A stretch of 64,000 bases of DNA from CAZPQM01 sp964588995 (GTDB lineage: Bacteria; Pseudomonadota; Alphaproteobacteria; Rickettsiales; UBA8987). A program made the position numbers and the translations under genes. This document shows positions 51,341 to 58,526 of this stretch, piece by piece. Below the pieces are notes generated by a model. It saw nothing but the letters and a program-made list of their open reading frames with translations, was not told the origin of the DNA and ran no database searches. The DNA lies in the NCBI GenBank assembly GCA_964588995.1, contig CAZPQM010000005.1, forward strand, positions 53,527-117,526, read 5' to 3'. Every line of letters starts with the position of its first letter. The stretch's first letter is position 1.

Positions 51341-51634
51341 ATGACAAGCGCTTATAAAGTAAAAGTAGAATCCCTTCTGGATAATGGCGACAAGTTGGGT
51401 TTTGAGGCTCATGTGGAAGCTCAGGATTACCAATCAGCGGTACAACAGGCAAAAGAGAAATTTACACAGGCAGTAAAATCCCTGTCTCAAAAGGGCACTA
51501 TTGAGGCTGGCAAGATCAAGGTAGAGTATGAAACCCACCTTGATTCCGCACAAGATCAGTTCAGCGGAGCAGTAAAGGCCATTGCCGCCAATGACGCTTT
51601 CAAAACCGGAAAGGTGAAGCTGGAAGCCTACTAA
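51341..51634 (+). CDS. Small conserved-looking soluble protein opening the iron cluster
   Basis: 97 residues, no signal peptide, no cysteine. Two copies of a similar segment can be seen: YKVKVESLLDNGDKLGFEAHVEAQDYQSAVQQAKEKF and IKVEYETHLDSAQDQFSGAVKAIAANDAF; both have a beta strand then helix. GTIEAGKIKVE and AFKTGKVKLEAY close both halves, suggesting an internal duplication. It follows an AAAGAGG ribosome site and the Fur box. Family not recognised; a cytoplasmic binding or adaptor role is possible. Confidence 0.7.
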   Translation: MTSAYKVKVESLLDNGDKLGFEAHVEAQDYQSAVQQAKEKFTQAVKSLSQKGTIEAGKIKVEYETHLDSAQDQFSGAVKAIAANDAFKTGKVKLEAY

Positions 51635-51652
51635 TTAAACTTTGTATATGTC

Positions 51653-52432
51653 ATGTTTCGTAACCTTCTTGAACAAAGCAGTACTATCCCTTCCGCATTA
51701 GGTGCGGCAGTCATTCATTTGGCTGCTGCGGCTGCGGTTGCTTCCGGTTTTGCCTCTGAGCCAGCGGTCCATGCTGTCAGTCGTGGAGGTGCGTCACCCA
51801 TGATGATATCAATGGTAACGGATGGCGGCTCGCAGGGAGGTAAAAAGGGAGAGTTGAGTAATGCTGTCAAGCCACGAGCTGAAACGAAGCAAGTAAATGC
51901 TGAACCTGTTTCTAAATTATTAGAAACAGGTTTGACAGATACGCCTCCTGTGCAGGAAACACCTGCTAAGAAGGTAATGGCAAAAGAGAAAGTTGCCGTT
52001 GACACTGCTAAACACGCGGAACACGACAGTTTACAAAAGTTTGCAAGTGCCAAACCAGCCGGTGATAGTGCAAGGTCTGGTAATTATGATAAAACTTCTG
52101 CCAGTACCGAAAAGCAGGGGATGGTTTCAGGGCTGGATATACCGCAGAGTTACAGTTCTGCTATTATGCAGCAGCTTGCGCGTCACAAGCATTATCCCGG
52201 TCGCGCACGTCGTGCCGGAACCGAAGGGACGGCGTTAGTCAAATTCAGGCTTTTACCAGACGGCCGCCTTGAGGGGGTAAACATTCTTCGTTCAACCAAT
52301 TCAGCAGAACTGGATCGTGCGGTATATAAGATGTTTGAACGTGCCCTGCCTTTCCCTAAACCGGATTTTGGTAGCAAAGAACCGTCTGTAATGGAATTTA
52401 CCATTCCTGTTTCTTTCAAAATAAAAGCATAA
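51653..52432 (+). CDS. tonB: TonB-family energy transducer
   Basis: Links ExbBD to the outer-membrane receptor. A 259-residue protein with one N-terminal helix (about 13-33), an Ala/Lys/Glu/Pro linker (35-165) and the TonB C-terminal domain (about 170-259: LARHKHYPGRARRAGTEGTALVKFRLLPDGRLEGVNILRSTNSAELDRAV, then FPKPDF). The linker is short in prolines compared with E. coli TonB. It lies 18 bases after the 97-residue gene and 14 before the receptor gene. Confidence 0.9.
   Translation: MFRNLLEQSSTIPSALGAAVIHLAAAAAVASGFASEPAVHAVSRGGASPMMISMVTDGGSQGGKKGELSNAVKPRAETKQVNAEPVSKLLETGLTDTPPVQETPAKKVMAKEKVAVDTAKHAEHDSLQKFASAKPAGDSARSGNYDKTSASTEKQGMVSGLDIPQSYSSAIMQQLARHKHYPGRARRAGTEGTALVKFRLLPDGRLEGVNILRSTNSAELDRAVYKMFERALPFPKPDFGSKEPSVMEFTIPVSFKIKA
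51903..51932. repeat. Perfect 13-bp hairpin inside tonB
   Basis: AACCTGTTTCTAA (51903-51915), loop ATTA, TTAGAAACAGGTT (51920-51932). It lies in the part coding for the linker, where sequence is little constrained. Only three T follow the stem, so termination is uncertain. Confidence 0.7.
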
Positions 52433-52446
52433 ATTAAGGGTTAAAA

Positions 52447-54633
52447 ATGAATAGATACAGAAAAATGCAAGCTATTACTAGTAATGATTCTTATTCTCAT
52501 GCTGTGTCAAAAAAATGGCTGCTGATTTCCACCGTGCTCTCCTGCATGGTAGCTGGAGATGCTTTTTCTCAGGAAACAGAGCGCAAGGCTTCTGCGAAAT
52601 TACCTGAACTGGAAGTGGTTGGTAGCCCCGCCCCGGAGCAACATCGACTGGAAGATGCCAAGCCGGAAATTAAAGTAACGAGAGAACAATTTGAAGGTAC
52701 ACCTGCCAGTTTTCGAGTGAAAGATGTTATCAAGCGCATGCCCGGAGTATTTACTGGCGGAGCGCCGGGAGAAGATAAAGATGTACGCTTGCGCGGTCTG
52801 GATAAAGAATTTACCCGTGTTGAGTTTGATGGAGTGCAACTCCCTGACGGCGGTGAAAAACGAGAACTGAATATCGACCGCATTCCTAATTCGCTAGTGG
52901 ACGAAGTAAAAATCATCCGTAATTCTGTTGCCGAATATGAGGCGGACGGAATCGCCGGGCGTGTACATATCGAAACCCGCCCCATTCCTCTGGAGGAGCA
53001 AATTGAGGCTGAATTTGCGGTTGGCAATGAAGGATCGCTGGGAACGGAAGGTAAGCTTGGCTCGTTTACTTATGGAAACCGGTTTAACGATAAGTTTGGT
53101 CTACAAGGCACTGTTAGTTACTTCAATGATCCTCTGGTCAAAACAAAACAGGTATACAGAAGCAACGGCATTATTAAGGAAACAGAAAGTGAGGACAAGC
53201 CGACAGAATATATCAATGCATTCTGGGATGCAGGAGTTTTTTATGATGAAGGTGAAATCCATATCAAGCCTATTTACCTGCGTGACGATGAAACCAAAGA
53301 AAAACTGAAATCCAAATTTAATGGTGCGGGGGCTTTCGATAAATACGAATCTGAGGATGAAAGTAAGATCAAAGAAACTGCTGGTTTGGGGTTTGGCTTC
53401 AAACATAGGTTCAGCGAATCGGACAAACTTGATCTGGATGTGGGCTATTACCACACCACGGAGGATAAAGACAAAATCAAGAAAACGCTTGATGCTTCCT
53501 TTGTGGAAGACGCCAGTAAAAGAGAAAATGAGATTGAAGATAAAACGGATAAATTCTGGCAGTTGGACGCCAAAATGACACATGACTGGAATGCCGGTTT
53601 TGATAACAAGTTTAAATATGGAACAAAACTCCGATTCCGCGACCGTGAACGCAGTAAGGAGGTATTCAAAAATGGTGTTCCTCAGTCAGAAGATCCTAAA
53701 TTTGATTACCAGATCAGCGAGGATTATTATGCCGTATTTATACAGAACGAAGCGGAGCTAACAGAAAAACTGACAATCTTGCCAGGATTGCGCGCTGAAT
53801 ATGTTGATCGTAGTACACAAGATGGAAGCGGCAGTCAGGGAGGAGATGAATTTCTTGATGTGCTTCCTTCTGTTTCGGCTAATTACCGACTGAACGAAAA
53901 TCTTGCGTTTAATATCGCAGGATCACGTGTTGTTAACCGCCCAAAATTTGACGAACTATCTCCGTTTGAAAATACAAATCCTGCAGATAAAATAATTATC
54001 GGCAATCCTAATTTAGATCCCGCCCGTGCATGGGCATTTGATGCCGGATTTGACTATGTAAGAGATTATACTTTCTTTGGTTTTAATGCATTCTACCGTG
54101 ATATTAAGGATGTTATTGAAAGCAGGCCCACAGGTGAAATCATAGGGGGTAAAACTGTTGAACAGGTTCAGAATGTTGGTAACGGTTACTTACGCGGCAT
54201 CGAGCTTGAGCAACGTGTTGACCTTGCTGTTTTTAACAAACCTGTGCTTGATCAGTTTAGCCTGACATTTAATGAAAGCTTTATTGATTCTGAAGTACAG
54301 AATGCTGATGGCAGTAAAACACCATTTAAGGAGCAGCCTGATTTTATTGGCAACATTATTCTCGACTGGAAACATCCGACATCCGGCACCAGTGCGTCCA
54401 TCGCCGGAAATTATGTATCAAAAATAGATGTGGTGCCAGGAACGCTTGACGGTCGTGAAAGTGAGTTTTTCGTAGATGCACGAATTGCTCAGGAAATTTC
54501 TCCAGGTGTAGAAATATATTTACTTGCTGAGAACCTCACTGATGAAGGGCGTACTAAATCGAACCAAAATGGAGAAACAGAGTTTGAGGAAACCGGTCGT
54601 TATTTCTACGTCGGCACTTCATTCAAGTTTTAG
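52447..54633 (+). CDS. TonB-dependent outer-membrane receptor
   Basis: A 728-residue receptor with a signal peptide (VSKKWLLISTVLSCMVAGDAFS, cleavage near 42). The plug domain spans about 70-180 (FRVKDVIKRMPGVFTGGAPGEDKDVRLRGLDKEFTRVEFDGVQLPDGGEKRELNIDRIPNSLVDEVKIIRN). The 22-strand barrel ends in YFYVGTSFKF, with the terminal Phe required for assembly. The extracellular part is very rich in Lys, Asp and Glu, which may suit a charged substrate. Close similarity to catecholate or haem receptors cannot be read. Under the Fur box with its own TonB, ExbB and ExbD. Confidence 0.92.
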   Translation: MNRYRKMQAITSNDSYSHAVSKKWLLISTVLSCMVAGDAFSQETERKASAKLPELEVVGSPAPEQHRLEDAKPEIKVTREQFEGTPASFRVKDVIKRMPGVFTGGAPGEDKDVRLRGLDKEFTRVEFDGVQLPDGGEKRELNIDRIPNSLVDEVKIIRNSVAEYEADGIAGRVHIETRPIPLEEQIEAEFAVGNEGSLGTEGKLGSFTYGNRFNDKFGLQGTVSYFNDPLVKTKQVYRSNGIIKETESEDKPTEYINAFWDAGVFYDEGEIHIKPIYLRDDETKEKLKSKFNGAGAFDKYESEDESKIKETAGLGFGFKHRFSESDKLDLDVGYYHTTEDKDKIKKTLDASFVEDASKRENEIEDKTDKFWQLDAKMTHDWNAGFDNKFKYGTKLRFRDRERSKEVFKNGVPQSEDPKFDYQISEDYYAVFIQNEAELTEKLTILPGLRAEYVDRSTQDGSGSQGGDEFLDVLPSVSANYRLNENLAFNIAGSRVVNRPKFDELSPFENTNPADKIIIGNPNLDPARAWAFDAGFDYVRDYTFFGFNAFYRDIKDVIESRPTGEIIGGKTVEQVQNVGNGYLRGIELEQRVDLAVFNKPVLDQFSLTFNESFIDSEVQNADGSKTPFKEQPDFIGNIILDWKHPTSGTSASIAGNYVSKIDVVPGTLDGRESEFFVDARIAQEISPGVEIYLLAENLTDEGRTKSNQNGETEFEETGRYFYVGTSFKF

Positions 54634-54640
54634 GTTTTTA

Positions 54641-54838
54641 ATGGATCAGGAAAAACAATCATGCTGCGGAACATTATGTGAATGTCACGATATTGAGGAA
54701 TCCTGCTTCAGGAATGCTCTTGGTAATGGCAATGACACGGTCGCAAAAATATTTAAGGCAGTCGGCACATTTCCAAAATGCGGGAAGTGCGTGCCGCACC
54801 TTCGCAGCATGCTTAAAGAAAAAAAAGAAGCGCTGTAG
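54641..54838 (+). CDS. bfd: Bacterioferritin-associated ferredoxin (Bfd)-like [2Fe-2S] protein
   Basis: 65 residues from the Met at 54641, which overlaps no other gene. The four cluster ligands follow the Bfd pattern: CEC (LCECHDI), 31 residues, then CGKC (FPKCGKCVPHL). Bfd reduces ferritin-stored iron to release it, or acts as an electron donor. Two further Cys precede (SCCGT). The position seven bases after the receptor and directly before the ABC-like membrane gene suggests a reductive step after uptake, but that is inference. Confidence 0.85.
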   Translation: MDQEKQSCCGTLCECHDIEESCFRNALGNGNDTVAKIFKAVGTFPKCGKCVPHLRSMLKEKKEAL

Positions 54839-55792
54839 ATGTCTGGCCATGTTCATTTTAGGGAGATATGTGTAGATATTGCCCTGATTATCCGGGACAA
54901 TGTGCGCTGGCTGTTTTTCTTTCTGGGAATCATTGCTGCACAGGCGGCACTTACCCCATCCTCTGCATGGATTACAAAATCCGTCATTGATACATCAAAA
55001 CAGGATGGAGCTACCATAGAATCCATCGTGTTTCAGTATGGCCCATTATGGCTACTGATCATGGCAGTTCTGGTAGTCCTCAAGTTTGGTGAAAAGATTT
55101 TGAACAAGCTGGTGCAGCTTCGTATCATTATTAATCTGCAACGCATTTATCTGGATCGCGAAAGCAAAGAACATGCAGGAAATGATGCTTCGCATATCCT
55201 ATACGGTGCAGAAGTGGGGAAAAAAGGAGTAGAGGTTGTTTACAAGGACTCTTGGAAGATTCTGACAGAAGTCAGTGCTGTATTAGTGTGGCAGCTTTCT
55301 CTTGGGCCGGAATGGGTTCCCCTTATGCTTATGAGTGTCATTCCCTCCATGTGCTTTGTATGGTTTATGGGGCCATATATTCAGAAAACCAGTCTAGGAA
55401 TTTTGAATCTGCAAAGTGCACTTGCCGGTCATACTAAGCGAATCCTGAAGGACAAGTTTGTTGCTAATCAGGAGCAGTTTTACAAACAGTCCCTAAAATT
55501 TGAGGTGTTCAAATGGGCATCGGAAGAAGCAATGGATATTCTAATGTGGATTATTCTTGCTTTGCTTGTGACTTCTGCATGGTTCTTTGATTTACCAATT
55601 ATTCCCGAACAACTGGAACTTGGGAGTATTGCTGCTGCTATTATTAATCTAAAGCTGCTGGCAAAACCATTAGGCGATGTCGGTAAAGTGTATACAAAAT
55701 GGTGTGAGGCATTTCCGGCATTGGTGAATATTTTTCAGCCCGGCTCCGGCACTTTTGAAAAGAACATGGGTAAAGGAGAGAAAGCCGTATGA
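54839..55792 (+). CDS. Stand-alone six-helix ABC-exporter-type membrane domain
   Basis: 317 residues, beginning directly after the Bfd stop codon. About six membrane helices (near 25-45, 70-90, 140-160, 165-185, 240-262 and 270-290) and the cytoplasmic extensions of a type I ABC exporter (LRIIINLQRIYLDRESKEHAG; LQSALAGHTKRILKDKFVANQEQFYKQSLKFEVFKWA). The C-terminus stops after the last helix: no Walker A, no signature motif, and no ATPase gene nearby. This resembles the Pfam six-TM ABC membrane family (ABC_membrane_3) seen beside TonB genes, whose role is unknown. It overlaps exbB by four bases. Confidence 0.75.
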   Translation: MSGHVHFREICVDIALIIRDNVRWLFFFLGIIAAQAALTPSSAWITKSVIDTSKQDGATIESIVFQYGPLWLLIMAVLVVLKFGEKILNKLVQLRIIINLQRIYLDRESKEHAGNDASHILYGAEVGKKGVEVVYKDSWKILTEVSAVLVWQLSLGPEWVPLMLMSVIPSMCFVWFMGPYIQKTSLGILNLQSALAGHTKRILKDKFVANQEQFYKQSLKFEVFKWASEEAMDILMWIILALLVTSAWFFDLPIIPEQLELGSIAAAIINLKLLAKPLGDVGKVYTKWCEAFPALVNIFQPGSGTFEKNMGKGEKAV

Positions 55793-56430
55793 ACATACTG
55801 CATGTAATGGACAGCGGTGATCCGGTATTAGCGGCTGTGTTTGTTTTACTGATCGCCATGTCTTTCGTCAGCTGGTGCGTTATTTTTAGGAAAGCCACCC
55901 AACTGTACATAGAAAAACATTATCTGAATGCTTTTCTCTCAAACTATAAAACAAAGCTAATCCCGCCAGAGGCAACGGAGAGCAAAGGAGGCAACGCTGT
56001 TGCGTTATTACTGAAAGAGCTTTCCGCTATCAGGCCGGAGGTTGAGAACGTGCAGGCATGCGATAGAAAAGAAGCGCTGGAAACGTTGCTGATTCAAACA
56101 TTGGATAATGTAAAACTACGGATGGATAAAGGGCTGGTGTGGCTTGCTTCTATCGGAAGTTCCGCTCCTTTTATTGGGCTTTTTGGTACGGTATGGGGCA
56201 TCTATGGAGCGTTGATGGATATTTCAACGCAGAGAGACGCAAGCCTTAACGTTGTAGCGGGGCCGATGGGTGAAGCGTTGGTTGCAACCGCAATCGGCCT
56301 GTTTGCAGCAATTCCTGCCGTACTTGCCTATAATGCCTTCAGCCGCGCAAATAAAACGTTCATGCAGTCTGTGCGGCATCTTGCAGAAAGATTGGAACTG
56401 GGGCTGATTATGCAAAGGGATAGCAAATAG
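55789..56430 (+). CDS. exbB: ExbB proton-channel protein (MotA/TolQ/ExbB family)
   Basis: 213 residues with three membrane helices (about 13-33, 118-140, 160-182) and the family motif SIGSSAPFIGLFGTVWGIYGALMDI (near 122-146) plus GPMGEALVATAIGLFAAIPAVLAYN. The N-terminal helix and long cytoplasmic loop follow the ExbB plan. It starts within the stop of the ABC-like gene (ATGA overlap) and ends one base before exbD. Confidence 0.95.
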   Translation: MNILHVMDSGDPVLAAVFVLLIAMSFVSWCVIFRKATQLYIEKHYLNAFLSNYKTKLIPPEATESKGGNAVALLLKELSAIRPEVENVQACDRKEALETLLIQTLDNVKLRMDKGLVWLASIGSSAPFIGLFGTVWGIYGALMDISTQRDASLNVVAGPMGEALVATAIGLFAAIPAVLAYNAFSRANKTFMQSVRHLAERLELGLIMQRDSK

Positions 56431-56431
56431 C

Positions 56432-56839
56432 ATGGGACTAAGTGCTTTTGACAAAGAAGATAATGCACTGATGGCGGAGATTAATACTACGCCGCTCGTG
56501 GATGTTATGCTTGTATTGTTAGTCATCTTCCTTGTTACAGCACCCATGTTGACGCAGGCAATTAAACTGGAGCTTCCCGGTGAGTCAGCTTCCGAAATAA
56601 AGGATCGTGAACCACTTACAGTTTCAATAGATCAGTCAGGGCAATTCTATATTGATAAAACACCTCTTGATGATGTTGAGCTGGTATCGCGTTTGCAGGA
56701 AGCCGGACGACAGAACAAGGAAACCGTTATTCATATACGCGCCGATACCAGCACTGCGTATGGGAGGATCAGCACGGTAATGGCTGCTGCTCAGAAGGCC
56801 GGATTGCATAATGTAGGTTTTGTTATGCAACCGTACTGA
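56432..56839 (+). CDS. exbD: ExbD biopolymer transport protein
   Basis: 135 residues: cytoplasmic N-terminus with NTTPLVDVMLVLLVIFLVTAP (near 18-38), the Asp of which is the essential proton-carrying residue, one membrane helix, and a periplasmic domain. The protein pairs with ExbB. It completes a private ExbB-ExbD-TonB set for the receptor. Confidence 0.95.
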   Translation: MGLSAFDKEDNALMAEINTTPLVDVMLVLLVIFLVTAPMLTQAIKLELPGESASEIKDREPLTVSIDQSGQFYIDKTPLDDVELVSRLQEAGRQNKETVIHIRADTSTAYGRISTVMAAAQKAGLHNVGFVMQPY

Positions 56840-56869
56840 AAGATTATATGATTACCATAAAATAAAAAT

Positions 56870-57229
56870 ATGGGCTTTATGAGTAACTTACCTGTTCCTG
56901 TTATCACTATCGGCTTACTGCTTATATCCAACATATTCATGACATTTGCGTGGTATGGACATCTAAAATACAAAGCATCGCCGTTGATTTTTGTTATTCT
57001 GATAAGCTGGGGAATTGCACTTTTTGAGTATATGTTTCAAGTTCCTGCTAATCGGGTCGGACACGGACATTTTACTGCCGCAGAGCTTAAAACGATTCAG
57101 GAAGTCATTACACTTTCTGTGTTTGCCCTATTCTCGATATGGTATCTTGGAGAGCCATTAAACTGGAATCATCTGGTTGGTTTTGCGCTAATTGCCGCAG
57201 GTGCTTTCTTTGTCTTTCATAAGTGGTAG
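56870..57229 (+). CDS. DUF486-like four-helix membrane protein
   Basis: 119 residues, four membrane helices (about 10-28, 37-55, 73-93, 98-116). LISNIFMTFAWYGHLKYK, WGIALFEYMFQVPANRVGHGHFTAAELKTIQEVITLSVFALFSIWYLGE, and NHLVGFALIAAGAFFVF match the DUF486 (small DMT-like) family well. The start could be the Met four codons on. It follows exbD by 30 bases and may be part of the same transcript or a mobile passenger. Function unknown. Confidence 0.85.
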   Translation: MGFMSNLPVPVITIGLLLISNIFMTFAWYGHLKYKASPLIFVILISWGIALFEYMFQVPANRVGHGHFTAAELKTIQEVITLSVFALFSIWYLGEPLNWNHLVGFALIAAGAFFVFHKW

Positions 57230-57273
57230 TTCTTTTTGTTGTATATCATCTTGATTATTATAAAATACCCTCT

Positions 57274-57326
57274 GCGGCTAGGGTAGCTCCTGAACGTCGT
57301 TTCCCTGAACGGATGCCGCTTTTTTT
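57274..57326 (+). ncRNA. Candidate structured RNA ending in a terminator-like stem and T7
   Basis: GCGGC (57274-57278) pairs with GCCGC (57315-57319), followed by seven T (57320-57326). Inside, AGGG pairs with CCCT and CCTGAACG-like motifs repeat (57290-57296 and 57305-57311). It lies 29 bases before the first gene of the mobile element. It could be a terminator for the upstream cluster or a small regulatory RNA of the element. Confidence 0.35.
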
Positions 57327-57355
57327 CTCAGGGATAATGATGCATCAGGGAGCAT

Positions 57356-58081
57356 ATGGCGGATAGGAATACACCCGAATTCTATACATTTGACGAGGCT
57401 ATACTGCGTTATATTGCGCAGGATAGCAATCTGCAAAACACGCTTAAAATCATGCAGATTGAACAGGAGCAATTGCTTAAGAATCGTCCTCCTGATCTCA
57501 GTGAATATAAAATGCCATCGATGCTGGATCATGATTATTTCCAGCAATGCGACGAGCTGACGGAAGTGCAGCGTGCGAAGCAACTTTTTCAGCGAGAGGT
57601 ACAGGCGCAGGAAGCCGATAAGCAGCGCTTCCTGATGCATGTGTGGAAATATCTGCGCAGGGACTTACGCGCTGGCCGGGTGACTGCCTATACGGTTGAT
57701 AAAAAGGAGAACCTTACGCCGATCAACCGGCTAAAATGGGCCTTGCTGGCTTATAAACCGGAGCAGAAAATTTTCAAAGGTGCAGGGATGGAATATAAGA
57801 ATCTGGCCTTTACTTTTACATCTGAAATCACAGTCCCTGCCGAAATTACTGCGCCACAGGCCCCCGGTCGCCCCAACTACACCAACCGAGTGGTGCAGGA
57901 ATTTGAACGTCGCGCAGACAAAGGAGAATTGATGGACACATGGGATGAAGAAATGGCCCATCTGCATCAGTGGTATAATCAGCGATGTGACGATGAGAAG
58001 CAGCACATCCAGCTGAAAACTGTCAAAAACAAGATTACTCAGGCAGAATTTAACCGGCGTAAGGAAAAAGCATCGGCCTGA
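57356..58081 (+). CDS. Mobile-element protein of unknown function (241 residues)
   Basis: Not recognised. A hydrophilic, helix-rich protein with many Glu/Gln/Lys/Arg residues, no signal peptide, no membrane helix. Segments KQRFLMHVWKYLRRDLRAGRVTAYTVDKKENLTPINRLKWALLAYK and GRPNYTNRVVQEFERRADKGELMDTWDEEMAHLHQWY have the look of DNA- or protein-binding helices. AGGGAG lies three bases before ATG, rather close. First gene of the element, with a 172-base gap to the AlpA-like gene. Confidence 0.65.
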   Translation: MADRNTPEFYTFDEAILRYIAQDSNLQNTLKIMQIEQEQLLKNRPPDLSEYKMPSMLDHDYFQQCDELTEVQRAKQLFQREVQAQEADKQRFLMHVWKYLRRDLRAGRVTAYTVDKKENLTPINRLKWALLAYKPEQKIFKGAGMEYKNLAFTFTSEITVPAEITAPQAPGRPNYTNRVVQEFERRADKGELMDTWDEEMAHLHQWYNQRCDDEKQHIQLKTVKNKITQAEFNRRKEKASA

Positions 58082-58087
58082 TTCCAA

Positions 58088-58132
58088 CTATAAATAGTTC
58101 GGGGCTGCATTAAATACTCCGATCATTTATAG
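58088..58132. repeat. Inverted repeat CTATAAAT/ATTTATAG
   Basis: Perfect 8-base arms at 58088-58095 and 58125-58132 around a 29-base spacer, between the 241-residue gene and the AlpA-like gene. A candidate operator for the DNA-binding protein encoded next. Confidence 0.4.
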
Positions 58133-58253
58133 GCCATATTTTTCAATATCTTATCCAAATACAGCGATTCTTTTATAGTCCTATTAATGGCTCCGCAATC
58201 CATCACCCTGACAGGTATCAACGCTTGTTCAACCGCAATGACGGAGGATGCAC

Positions 58254-58523
58254 ATGGATCGCAAATATCCCACCCACATACCACAGGACCGACCGGATGA
58301 TCTGGTCTATCTGACGGAAAAAGATGTTGCCGCTATTACCGGGCGCAGCATCGCCACGCTCAGAAGTGACCGGCTCAATCATACGGGCTTTCCCTTTCAC
58401 AAAGTCGGACGCAGTATCCGCTATAAATTGTCGGACGTAAAATCCTACATGGCGGCATGTCGTAAGCCTCTCGAAGTGAGCAGCCTGTCGAATCGCCTTA
58501 TCACCTCCGAAGGTGAGGTATAG
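58254..58523 (+). CDS. AlpA/excisionase-like helix-turn-helix protein
   Basis: 89 residues from the ATG at 58254, six bases after GGAGG; the ATG at 58248 touches that site and is unlikely. The central segment VYLTEKDVAAITGRSIATLRSDRLNHTGFPFHKVGRSIRYKLSDVKSYM (near 18-67) has the winged-helix plan of AlpA/MerR-type excisionase domains, with Lys/Arg at the wing (GRSIRYKLSDV). In P4-like satellites AlpA controls the integrase or replication genes. It is three bases from the primase-helicase start, hence one transcript. Confidence 0.8.
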   Translation: MDRKYPTHIPQDRPDDLVYLTEKDVAAITGRSIATLRSDRLNHTGFPFHKVGRSIRYKLSDVKSYMAACRKPLEVSSLSNRLITSEGEV

Positions 58524-58526
58524 CGC

